From Sideroxydans lithotrophicus (lineage in GTDB: Bacteria; Pseudomonadota; Gammaproteobacteria; Burkholderiales; Gallionellaceae): 64,000 bases of DNA. Positions 49,856 through 57,705 of this stretch are shown piece after piece (position 1 is the stretch's first letter; each line of letters begins with the position of its first letter). The notes beneath the pieces are model-generated. The model did no database searches, was not told the DNA's origin, and saw only the letters and a list, made by a program, of their open reading frames with translations. The stretch lies in assembly GCA_020723185.1 (NCBI GenBank), contig DYJI01000009.1:62001-126000 (forward strand), in the 5' to 3' direction. A program made the translations under genes and the position numbers.

Positions 49856-52681
49856 ATGCAGCGCAGCCTGGTATTGGCGATAGGGCTGTTGCTGTCGTTG
49901 GCAGCTTTAAGTGCACAGGCCGTGCAGGAGGTGCGCGTCGGTGTGCTGTCCTTCCGGCCGCTGGAGCAGGCACGGCAGCAGTGGCAGGCCACGACCGACC
50001 AGCTGAACGCGCGCATCCCCGATCACCGTTTCAGTGTCGAGGTGCTGTTCTTTCCGGACATCGAGCAGGCGATGGCGCAGGGGCGCTTCGATTTCGTGCT
50101 GACCAATCCCGAGCATTACATCGCGCTGCGGGCGCGCTATGGCCTGTCGGCGATCGCCACATTGATGCCGCTGGCGGAAGGGCATCCGGTGAGCCAGTTC
50201 GGCGGCGTCATCTTCACCCGCGCCGATCGAACCGACATCAATGAACTGAAAGATCTGCGCGGCAAGGTGGTGTCGTCGGTGCAGGAGAAGTCGTTCGGTG
50301 CCTACATGATGCAGCGCTGGACCCTGTACAAGCACGGCATCGCCATCGGCGAGATCGGCCGCATGCGTTTCACCGGTATGCCCCAGGACAATGCCGTGTA
50401 CGACGTGCTGTCGGGCGAGGCCGATGTCGGTTTCGTGCGCACCGGCATGCTGGAGCGCATGGTGCGCGAGGGGAAGCTGAAGATGGAGCAGGTGAAAGTC
50501 ATCAACCGCCAGCCGGTGGATGGATTCCCGCAGGTCCTGTCGACCGATCTGTATCCGGAATGGGCGTTCTCGGCCATGCCGCGCGTGCCGGAGCGGTTGA
50601 AGAAGCAGGTCGCGCAGGCGTTGTTCAGTATCGCCCCCGACGACCAGGCCGCGCGTGCGGGCAACTATTTCGGTTTCTCGCCGCCGGGCAACTACGCGCC
50701 GGTGGAGGCGGTGATGACGCGGCTGCGCATGATGCCGGACCAGACGGTCGAATTCGACCTGCGCGACATCCTCAACAAGTACATGTATCCGATGCTGCTG
50801 TCGGGGTTGGTGATGTTGCTGCTGGTGCTTTGGGTGGCCATCCATCTGGGGCGCGTCAACCGCCGCCTGCGCGCCAGCTTCCGCGAACGCGAGCGGCTGG
50901 ACGAGGCACTGCAGCAGGCCAATGCCACGCTGGAGCAGAAGGTGGCGGCGCGCACGCGGGAACTGCAGCAGAGTGAGGCGCGTTTCCGTCAGATGTTCGA
51001 GAGCCATTCTTCGCCCATGCTGTTGATCGACCCCGAAAGTGGTGCCATCGTCAACGCGAACGAGGCGGCAGCCTCGTTCTACGGATATGGTATCGGGCAG
51101 ATGCAGCATATGAACATCGCCGACATCAACACGCATACCCGCGATGAGTTGCTGCACGAGCGCCAGCAGGCCTTGCGCGAGGAGTGCAACTTCTTCGTGT
51201 TCCCCCACCGGCTGGCCGACGGCAGCCTGCGCACGGTGGAGGTGCATTCCTCGCCCATCGAGGTGGATGGGCGCGATCTGCTGTTCTCCATCATCCACGA
51301 CATCACCGAGCGCCAGCGACTGGAGCAGCAGATGCACGAGCTGGCTTTCTACGACGTGTTGACCGGCCTGCCCAACCGCCGCCTGCTGCTCGACCGTTTG
51401 CACAAAGCGTTGGCATCCTGCGAACGCACGCGCCGCCATGCCGCGCTGATGTTCCTCGACCTGGACCATTTCAAGACGCTGAACGACCTGCACGGCCACG
51501 ATATCGGCGACCGCATGCTGGTCGAGGTGGCGCAACGGCTGCACGCCTGCATCCGCGAGGAGGACAGCGTGGCGCGTTTCGGCGGTGACGAGTTCGTGGT
51601 GATGCTGGAAGCCCTGTCGGCCGACACGCAGGAAGCGGTGGTGCAAGCGGAGTCGGTGGCGGAGAAGATCAGGCTGGCGCTGATGCAGCCTTACCAGTTG
51701 ACGCGCGATGCCGGAGATCCCATCACCCACCACTGTTCGTCCAGTATCGGTATCACCGTGTTCCGCGAGCAGGCGGACAGTGTGGACCAGCTGCTGAAAT
51801 GGACCGATATGGCGATGTACCGCGCCAAGGATGCGGGGCGCAACGTCATCCGATTCTTCGATCCAGCCATGCAGGCGGCGGTGGAGTCGCGCGCCGCGCT
51901 GGAAGCTGACCTGCATGTGGCGCTGGCGCAGCAGCAGTTCGAATTGTTCTATCAGGTGCAGGTGGATGCCGCGCGCCGCCCGAAAGGGGCGGAGGCGTTG
52001 CTGCGCTGGCAGCACCCGCAACGCGGGCTGGTGTCACCGCTGGAGTTCATCCCGCTGGCGGAGGAGACCGGGCTGATCCTGCCCATCGGCACCTGGGTGC
52101 TGGATGCGGCCTGCGCGCAGATCAAGCTCTGGCGCAGCCGGCCGCAACTGTCGGGCCTCGCGCTGTCGGTGAACGTCAGCGCGCGCCAGTTCCGTCAGGC
52201 CGATTTCGTGGAGCAGGTGCAGGCGGCGGTGATGCGGCACGGCATCGCGCCGACCGCACTCAAGCTGGAACTGACCGAGAGCCTGGTGCTGGATGATGTG
52301 CAGGACTCCATCGCCAAGATGAAGGCATTGCACGAGTTCGGCGTCAGTTTTGCGATGGACGATTTCGGCACCGGTTATTCCTCGCTCTCCTACCTGAAGA
52401 ACCTGCCGCTGGACCAGCTCAAGATCGACCAGAGTTTCGTGCGCAGCCTTGCCAGCGACAACGCCGACCGGGTGATGGTGATGACCATCGTCGATCTGGG
52501 CATGAACTTCGAGCTGGACGTGGTGGCCGAAGGCGTGGAGACCGAAGAACAGTTCACCCTGCTGCACCGCTACGGTTGCGGTTACTTCCAGGGTTATCTG
52601 TTCAGCAAGCCGCTGCCGCGTGCGGCGTTCGAGCATCATGTCATGGAGATGGCGCAGCATGCCGGCGCGGCGGGACACTGA
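49856..52681 (+). CDS. PhnD-like periplasmic domain-PAS-GGDEF-EAL c-di-GMP protein
   Basis: A 941-aa protein. A signal sequence (LLLSLAALSAQAVQE) leads to a periplasmic PhnD-type binding domain (about 25-300: VRVGVLSFRPLEQARQQW, FDFVLTNPEHYIALR, YDVLSGEADVGFVRTGMLE). A TM helix lies at about 310-328, then a coiled coil, PAS, GGDEF (RFGGDEF, I-site REED) and a complete EAL domain (EALLRW). The PhnD family binds phosphonates or related oxyanions, so an anionic ligand is plausible but unproven. ATG 49856 behind GAGGG is preferred; the track start overlaps the previous gene more deeply. Confidence 0.9.
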   Translation: MQRSLVLAIGLLLSLAALSAQAVQEVRVGVLSFRPLEQARQQWQATTDQLNARIPDHRFSVEVLFFPDIEQAMAQGRFDFVLTNPEHYIALRARYGLSAIATLMPLAEGHPVSQFGGVIFTRADRTDINELKDLRGKVVSSVQEKSFGAYMMQRWTLYKHGIAIGEIGRMRFTGMPQDNAVYDVLSGEADVGFVRTGMLERMVREGKLKMEQVKVINRQPVDGFPQVLSTDLYPEWAFSAMPRVPERLKKQVAQALFSIAPDDQAARAGNYFGFSPPGNYAPVEAVMTRLRMMPDQTVEFDLRDILNKYMYPMLLSGLVMLLLVLWVAIHLGRVNRRLRASFRERERLDEALQQANATLEQKVAARTRELQQSEARFRQMFESHSSPMLLIDPESGAIVNANEAAASFYGYGIGQMQHMNIADINTHTRDELLHERQQALREECNFFVFPHRLADGSLRTVEVHSSPIEVDGRDLLFSIIHDITERQRLEQQMHELAFYDVLTGLPNRRLLLDRLHKALASCERTRRHAALMFLDLDHFKTLNDLHGHDIGDRMLVEVAQRLHACIREEDSVARFGGDEFVVMLEALSADTQEAVVQAESVAEKIRLALMQPYQLTRDAGDPITHHCSSSIGITVFREQADSVDQLLKWTDMAMYRAKDAGRNVIRFFDPAMQAAVESRAALEADLHVALAQQQFELFYQVQVDAARRPKGAEALLRWQHPQRGLVSPLEFIPLAEETGLILPIGTWVLDAACAQIKLWRSRPQLSGLALSVNVSARQFRQADFVEQVQAAVMRHGIAPTALKLELTESLVLDDVQDSIAKMKALHEFGVSFAMDDFGTGYSSLSYLKNLPLDQLKIDQSFVRSLASDNADRVMVMTIVDLGMNFELDVVAEGVETEEQFTLLHRYGCGYFQGYLFSKPLPRAAFEHHVMEMAQHAGAAGH

Positions 52682-55124
52682 GCCGCAGGGGCCATCCCTG
52701 CACATCCCGTCCATCCTGCACAAGATGCAGGAGGTGCTGGATCTGCACGCGCTGGTCTCCATCACCGATGCAAAGGACCGCATCGTGCATGTCAACGACA
52801 ACCTGTGCGCCATCAGCGGCTATGCGCGAGAGGAGCTGGTCGGCCAGCACCACCGCATCCTGCTCGCGGACGTGCAGCCGGCCTCGTTCTTCGAGGCTAT
52901 CTACCGCACCCTGTACGCGGGCGAAGTGTGGCAGGGCGACATCTGCAACCGCAGCAAGCGCGGCGACCGTTTCTGGGTGCGTACCACCATCGTGCCGGTG
53001 CCGGACGAGCAGGGCAAGTTCGAATATTTCATCTGCATCCGAACCGACATCACCGAGAGCCTGCGCCAGCAGCGGATGCTGGAGGAGGCGCAGCGGCTGG
53101 GGCGGCTGGGCTACTGGGAGCTGGATCTGCTCAGCGGCAAGCTGACCTGGTCGGACGAGATCTACCGCATCTTCGAGATCGATCCGGCGCAGTTCGGTGC
53201 CTCCTACGAGGCCTTCCTCAATCTGATCCATCCCGAGGACCGCGCGCTGGTGGCGGACAGCTACGAGCGTTCGGTCATGGAGCACAGCGACTATGCCATC
53301 GAACACCGCCTGCTGTTCCCGGACGGGCGCATCAAGTGGGTGAGCGAGCACGGCCACACCGACTACGATGCGGACGGCAAACCGCTGACCTCTATGGGCA
53401 CGGTGCAGGATATCAGCGAGCGCAAGGATGCCGAGGAGCAGTTGCGCATCTCGGCCATCGCTTTCGAGACGCAGGAAGCCATCATCGTCACCGACACGCA
53501 ACCGCGCATCATCAGCGTCAACCGTTCCTTCGAGCGTTTGACCGGCTATTCCGCCGCCGAGGCCATCGGCCAGAACCCCAGCATCCTGCAGTCGGGCAAA
53601 CACGACAAGGCTTTCTACCGGGCGATGTGGAGCGAGTTGCTGGAGAAGGATGCCTGGTCGGGCGAGATGTGGGACCGGCGCAAGGACGGCACGCTGTATC
53701 CGAAATGGGTGACCATGTCGGCGGTACGCAGCGTGGGTGGCGAGGTCACGCACTATGTCGCCATCTTCATGGACATCAGCGAACGCAAACGGGCGGAAGA
53801 GGAGATCCACCGGCTCGCGTTCTTCGACACGCTGACCGGCCTGCCCAACCGCCGCCTGCTCACCGACCGTCTGCAGCAGGCGCTTGCAGGCAGCCAGCGC
53901 AGCGGCGGCTACGGCGCGCTGATGTTCATGGATATGGACAACTTCAAGGTGCTCAACGACACGCGCGGCCACGACATGGGCGACCTGCTGCTGGTCGAGG
54001 TGGCAAAACGCCTGCAACAGTGCGTGCGCGAGAGCGACACGGTGGCGCGACTGGGCGGTGACGAGTTCGTGGTGGTGCTGCACGAACTGGGCGACGCCCC
54101 GATGCAGGCGGCGAGCCAGGCGGAGATGTTGGCCGAGAAGATCGTGGCGGAGCTGGGCTTGCCTTATCAATTGAAGGGGCTGGAGCATCACGCCAGCGTC
54201 AGCTTGGGCGTGTGCCTGTATCACGGGCACGACGCCAGTCTGGAAGAATTGCTGAAGCGGGCCGACACCGCCATGTACCAGGCGAAGCAGAGCGGCCGCA
54301 ACATGGTGCGTTTCTTCGAGCGCGCGATGCAGGTGGCGGTGGAGGCGCGTGCGATGCTGGAGGGGCGGCTACGCCATGCGCTGTCACGCGACGAACTGGA
54401 GCTGTATTACCAGTCGCAGGTCGGTGTGGATGGGCGCATCGTCGGTGCAGAGGTGTTGCTGCGCTGGTTCAACGCCGAACAGGGCTTCGTCTCACCGGCC
54501 GAGTTCATCCCCATCGCCGAGGACAGCGGACTGATCCTGCCTATCGGTGCCTGGGTGCTGGAGTCCGCCTGCGCACAGTTGAAGCAGTGGGCGAGTCAGC
54601 CCGCGCTGTGTCATCTGTCGTTGTCGGTCAACGTCAGCGCACGCCAGTTCCGCCAGCCCGATTTCGTCCACCAGGTGGCGCAGGTGCTGCGGCGTTTCGG
54701 CATCCAGCCGGAGAAGCTCAAGCTGGAGCTGACCGAGAGCCTGGTGCTGAGCGACGTGGATGACACCATCACCAGGATGGATGCGTTGCGCGCGTTGGGA
54801 GTGCGCTTCTCCATGGACGATTTCGGAACCGGCTATTCCTCGCTTTCCTATCTCAAGCGCCTGCCGCTGGATCAGCTCAAGATCGACCAGAGTTTCGTGC
54901 GCGAACTGGAATCGGACAGCAGCGACGAAGTGATCGTCCGCACCATCATCGACATGGCCCGCAACTTCGGCCTGAACGTGATCGCCGAGGGGGTGGAGAC
55001 CGAGGCGCAACGCGACATCCTGAGCCGCAACGGTTGCTTCGACTATCAGGGCTATCTGTTCAGCAAACCCTTGCCGCTGCGGGACTTTCAGGCGTTGCTG
55101 CCCGGCGTGTCCCCGCTCCCCTGA
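52659..55124 (+). CDS. PAS-PAS-PAS-GGDEF-EAL c-di-GMP protein
   Basis: A soluble 821-aa protein with no TM segment. Three PAS domains lie at about 20-130 (VSITDAKDRIVHVNDN), 140-255 (LGYWELDLLSGKLTWSDEIYRIFE, PAS_3-like) and 265-380 (AIIVTDTQPRIISVN). GGDEF (RLGGDEF, I-site RESD) and EAL follow. As in the MHYT protein, the EAL signature reads EVL while all other catalytic motifs remain. The start is uncertain: ATG 52659 or 52638, both inside the preceding gene's end. Last gene of the array; 166 bp then separate it from the cytochrome operon. Confidence 0.9.
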   Translation: MPARRDTEPQGPSLHIPSILHKMQEVLDLHALVSITDAKDRIVHVNDNLCAISGYAREELVGQHHRILLADVQPASFFEAIYRTLYAGEVWQGDICNRSKRGDRFWVRTTIVPVPDEQGKFEYFICIRTDITESLRQQRMLEEAQRLGRLGYWELDLLSGKLTWSDEIYRIFEIDPAQFGASYEAFLNLIHPEDRALVADSYERSVMEHSDYAIEHRLLFPDGRIKWVSEHGHTDYDADGKPLTSMGTVQDISERKDAEEQLRISAIAFETQEAIIVTDTQPRIISVNRSFERLTGYSAAEAIGQNPSILQSGKHDKAFYRAMWSELLEKDAWSGEMWDRRKDGTLYPKWVTMSAVRSVGGEVTHYVAIFMDISERKRAEEEIHRLAFFDTLTGLPNRRLLTDRLQQALAGSQRSGGYGALMFMDMDNFKVLNDTRGHDMGDLLLVEVAKRLQQCVRESDTVARLGGDEFVVVLHELGDAPMQAASQAEMLAEKIVAELGLPYQLKGLEHHASVSLGVCLYHGHDASLEELLKRADTAMYQAKQSGRNMVRFFERAMQVAVEARAMLEGRLRHALSRDELELYYQSQVGVDGRIVGAEVLLRWFNAEQGFVSPAEFIPIAEDSGLILPIGAWVLESACAQLKQWASQPALCHLSLSVNVSARQFRQPDFVHQVAQVLRRFGIQPEKLKLELTESLVLSDVDDTITRMDALRALGVRFSMDDFGTGYSSLSYLKRLPLDQLKIDQSFVRELESDSSDEVIVRTIIDMARNFGLNVIAEGVETEAQRDILSRNGCFDYQGYLFSKPLPLRDFQALLPGVSPLP

Positions 55125-55232
55125 ACGATTTTTCCGTGCCGGATTGAACCAATCACGAGCAGCCCGGTCGCAGGCGTCGGGTGTATGTCGCCAGCCTGGG
55201 CGTCGATAAACGATGCACGCAGAAATGTCAAC

Positions 55233-55260
55233 TTTGCAAAATCAAAAACGCCTATAGAAT
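55233..55260 (+). promoter_or_regulatory. Candidate promoter of the cytochrome b / SHP / DHC operon
   Basis: TTTGCA (55233-55238), 16 bp, TAGAAT (55255-55260), about 30 bp before the cytochrome b ATG. The surrounding stretch is A-rich compared with its neighbours. No convincing FNR or other activator site was found. Confidence 0.5.
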
Positions 55261-55290
55261 CGCGCCCGTTTTTCGAGGAGACATAGCAAG

Positions 55291-55878
55291 ATGCCGGACA
55301 AAGAAGCAGCGCAGGTGAAGGTGTGGGACGTGCCGGTCAGGGTGTTCCATTGGTCACTGGTGGCGGGATTCATCGTCGCCTATCTCTCCGCCGAGATGCA
55401 CAAGATGGCGGTGCATGTGTGGGTCGGTTATGCACTGGTCGCGCTGTTGCTGTTCCGTCTGGTGTGGGGATTCGCGGGTAATGAATATGCCCGCTTCAAG
55501 TCCTTCATCTTTTCGCCGCAGGAGACTTTGGCCTATGTGCGTTCGCTGCGCAGCGGTCACGCCAGACACTATTACGGTCATAACCCGGCCGGGGCGCTGA
55601 TGGTGTTCGCATTGCTGGGTGTGTTGCTGGCGATCTTCGGCACCGGGCTGGTGACGCTGGCCGTGATCGATTTCGAAGGGCCGCTGCTGTTCCTGGCGAA
55701 CGATGTGAGCGACGAGACGGCCTATATCTTCCGTCATGCGCATGACTGGATGGTGAACATCGCGCTACTGCTGATCCCGCTGCATCTGTTGGGGGTGGTG
55801 AGCGGCAGTATCCAGCACAAGGAGAACCTGGTGCGCGCGATGGTGACGGGAATGAAGCGCAATGCGCCGGAAGCATAG
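55291..55878 (+). CDS. Membrane cytochrome b (DHC/SHP-associated)
   Basis: A 195-aa four-helix cytochrome b of the Ni,Fe-hydrogenase/b561 superfamily. It probably moves electrons between the quinone pool and periplasmic cytochromes. TM segments lie at about 17-33, 40-60, 100-122 and 148-170. Candidate haem ligands are H20 (VFHWSL), H37/H42 (MHKMAVHVWVGY) and the HAHDW/LHLLG histidines near the C-terminus. GAGGAG lies about 10 nt before the ATG. It heads an operon with an unknown membrane protein, SHP and DHC, which matches the cytochrome b-SHP-DHC association known from Rhodobacter. Confidence 0.9.
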   Translation: MPDKEAAQVKVWDVPVRVFHWSLVAGFIVAYLSAEMHKMAVHVWVGYALVALLLFRLVWGFAGNEYARFKSFIFSPQETLAYVRSLRSGHARHYYGHNPAGALMVFALLGVLLAIFGTGLVTLAVIDFEGPLLFLANDVSDETAYIFRHAHDWMVNIALLLIPLHLLGVVSGSIQHKENLVRAMVTGMKRNAPEA

Positions 55879-55921
55879 CGGGAAAGTTACAACGACAATG
55901 TTTTTTCAAGAGGAGGTAGTT

Positions 55922-56554
55922 ATGGAAGTGAAGCAACGTTGCAGCATGGCGCTGGCAGGTGCCGCGATGCTGGCCTTTACCGGGCTGGCGGGTGCACAGG
56001 AAGCACCGCTCGATCTTTCCACCCCGGCACAGGCCTACGCACAACGCGCGATGCCGATGATGCTGGCGGCCAATGACAGCATGGTTGCGGCGGAGAAGAC
56101 GCCGGCCGTGACTGCGCCGGCCGCGCAACCCGAGTTCGAGGAATCCTGGCTCACCGGCAGCAAGGCCCACATGGCGCTGGGTCTCGCGACCATCGTCACC
56201 GCGCTCGCCACCGGCGCGACAGCGCCCGGCGAAGGCTGTGAAGATGCTTGCCCGCCCGGCTACGTTGCGCCCCCGCGCGAGACCGACGGCACGCACGCCA
56301 AGCTGGCCAAGGTCACTACGGCACTGGCGGTGGCGACCGTGGCGACCGGCTTGTACTACCACTGGGACGACTTCCATCTGGAAGACGGCCTCACCGATCC
56401 GGACAACCTGCACGTCATCCTCGGCATGACCGGTGCCGCGCTGATGGCCTATGCCACCGCCAAGTCGGCCGGTTCTACCACGCCGGTGAGCCATGCCGGC
56501 ATGGGCATGGCCGGTGCCTACGGCATGATCGCTGCCGTCAAGATCGCCTGGTAA
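55922..56554 (+). CDS. Unrecognised four-helix membrane protein with helix-end histidines
   Basis: No family recognised. The 210-aa product has a signal-like N-terminus (MALAGAAMLAFTGLAGAQE), a low-complexity segment and four hydrophobic helices (about 83-100, 125-147, 163-183 and 190-209). A histidine stands at or near the start of each: H83, H125, H164 and H191. H147/H152 and a Cys pair (C106/C110) lie in the loops. This pattern would suit bis-His haem b binding, an inference from spacing only. GAGGAGG precedes ATG 55922; the track's longer start is rejected. It lies between cytochrome b and SHP genes, so a role in the same electron route is likely. Confidence 0.75.
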   Translation: MEVKQRCSMALAGAAMLAFTGLAGAQEAPLDLSTPAQAYAQRAMPMMLAANDSMVAAEKTPAVTAPAAQPEFEESWLTGSKAHMALGLATIVTALATGATAPGEGCEDACPPGYVAPPRETDGTHAKLAKVTTALAVATVATGLYYHWDDFHLEDGLTDPDNLHVILGMTGAALMAYATAKSAGSTTPVSHAGMGMAGAYGMIAAVKIAW

Positions 56555-56564
56555 GGGAAACAAC

Positions 56565-56963
56565 ATGAAAAGACTGACTGCGATGTTGATGGTGCTGGGG
56601 TTGTTCGCTGCCGTTCCGGCGCACGCCACACCGGCCAGCGATACGCTGCTGGCGAAGTACAAGTCCGAAGGTGCGAAGGCACCCGATGCCGCCAAGGGCA
56701 AGAAGGACTGGACGCGCGAGGAAGTGGTGGAAGGCGAGAAGATGTCCTGCGCCACCTGCCACGGCAGCGACTTCAGCAAGCCGGGCAAGCACCACAAGAC
56801 CGGCAAGGTGATCGAGCCGATGTCGATGAAGGTCAACGCCGAGCGCTACACCGACGTGAAGAAGATCGAGAAATGGTTCAAGCGCAACTGCAAGGATGCC
56901 TGGGGGCGCGAATGCACTGTGCAGGAGAAGGCCGATTTCCTGACCTTCCTGCTGGCTCAATAA
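56565..56963 (+). CDS. Sphaeroides haem protein (SHP)-like monohaem cytochrome c (DUF1924)
   Basis: A 132-aa secreted high-spin-type cytochrome c. The signal peptide ends at AHATP. One haem site CATCH lies at 62-66, and the C-terminal helix carries KRNCKDAWGREC. In Rhodobacter SHP an Asn is the displaceable sixth haem ligand; Asn108 (about residue 87 after cleavage), flanked by two cysteines, falls at the corresponding place. SHP binds O2 and NO-type ligands and takes electrons from DHC. The next gene, 15 bp downstream, is that partner. Confidence 0.88.
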   Translation: MKRLTAMLMVLGLFAAVPAHATPASDTLLAKYKSEGAKAPDAAKGKKDWTREEVVEGEKMSCATCHGSDFSKPGKHHKTGKVIEPMSMKVNAERYTDVKKIEKWFKRNCKDAWGRECTVQEKADFLTFLLAQ

Positions 56964-56978
56964 TTCCGGAGAACGAAT

Positions 56979-57539
56979 ATGCATATGAAGATTAAATCCA
57001 TGATCCTGCTGGCGGCCCTGCTGGGCGCGACCGGCGCGGCGCAGGCCGAGGAATCCGTGTGGACCTGGCTGGGCTCCATCTGGCGTCAGAACGAAGTGAA
57101 CGCAGTCAGCAACGATGCCTGGCAGGAGGAGTGCGGTTCCTGCCACTTCGCCTACCAGCCCGGCCTGCTGCCCACGCAGTCGTGGGAGAAACTGCTGGAC
57201 GAGAAGGCGCTGGCCGACCACTTCGGCGAGAACGCGGAACTGGATGCTGACACGCTGAAGGAAGTGCGTGCTTTCGCGCTGGAGAATGCGGCCGACAAGT
57301 CCTGGTACAAGCGCGCGCGCAAGATCGCCAAGGCGACCGAGAACGGCGAAGCACCGCTGCGCATCACCGAGGTGCGTTACATCAAGCGCAAGCACCACGA
57401 GATCCCCGAGAAGATGATCAAGGGCAACAAGGATGTGAAGTCGCTGAGCTATTGCGACGCCTGTCACACCCAGGCCAAGAAGGCCGTGTTCGACGAGGAC
57501 ACCGTGCGCATCCCCAACTATCCTGACTGGGAAGACTGA
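56979..57539 (+). CDS. Diheme cytochrome c (DHC)
   Basis: A periplasmic 186-aa diheme cytochrome, the expected electron donor to SHP. The signal peptide ends near AAQAEE. Haem sites are CGSCH (52-56) and CDACH (159-163). DHC-type segments ADHFGENAELDADTLKEV and PLRITEVRYIKRKHHEIP are present, with a C-terminal IPNYPDWED tail missing from the paralogue at 34748. GGAGA lies 6 nt before the first ATG. A strong terminator follows, ending the four-gene operon. Confidence 0.93.
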   Translation: MHMKIKSMILLAALLGATGAAQAEESVWTWLGSIWRQNEVNAVSNDAWQEECGSCHFAYQPGLLPTQSWEKLLDEKALADHFGENAELDADTLKEVRAFALENAADKSWYKRARKIAKATENGEAPLRITEVRYIKRKHHEIPEKMIKGNKDVKSLSYCDACHTQAKKAVFDEDTVRIPNYPDWED

Positions 57540-57564
57540 TCACGCTCTGTGTTGATGGAATGGG

Positions 57565-57590
57565 AAAAGGCAGCTTCGGCTGCCTTTTTT
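57565..57590 (+). terminator. Rho-independent terminator after the DHC operon
   Basis: AAAAGGCAGC-TTCG-GCTGCCTTTTTT: a 10-bp stem with a UUCG tetraloop and a T run, 26 bp after the DHC stop codon. Confidence 0.95.
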
Positions 57591-57606
57591 CATGGCTGGT
57601 ATAGAC

Positions 57607-57632
57607 CGGTATATAGGCCTACGTATATATCG
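57607..57632 (+). promoter_or_regulatory. AT-rich inverted repeat upstream of the DUF898 gene
   Basis: CGGTATATA-N8-TATATATCG, an inverted repeat with one mismatch in an AT-rich island unlike its surroundings. It lies about 75 bp before the DUF898 start, upstream of a TATAGT element. It is shaped like a regulator site; the binding protein is unknown. Confidence 0.35.
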
Positions 57633-57705
57633 TTATTTGATCGTGCCGCAGTTATAGTGCGCGGGCGTTCGCGACCAGGGGGCGAACATTCCATTGGGAG
57701 ATGTC

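Noticed and set aside
39451-52021. Very long minus-strand ORFs (635, 818 and 704 aa) across the GGDEF-EAL genes
   Set aside because: Same GC-driven antisense effect; their amino-acid make-up (His, Gln, Arg) is typical of shadows.
55230-55246. FNR/CRP-type site before the cytochrome b gene
   Set aside because: TTTGCAAAATCAA has only one good half-site; the left half does not match TTGAT at the required spacing.
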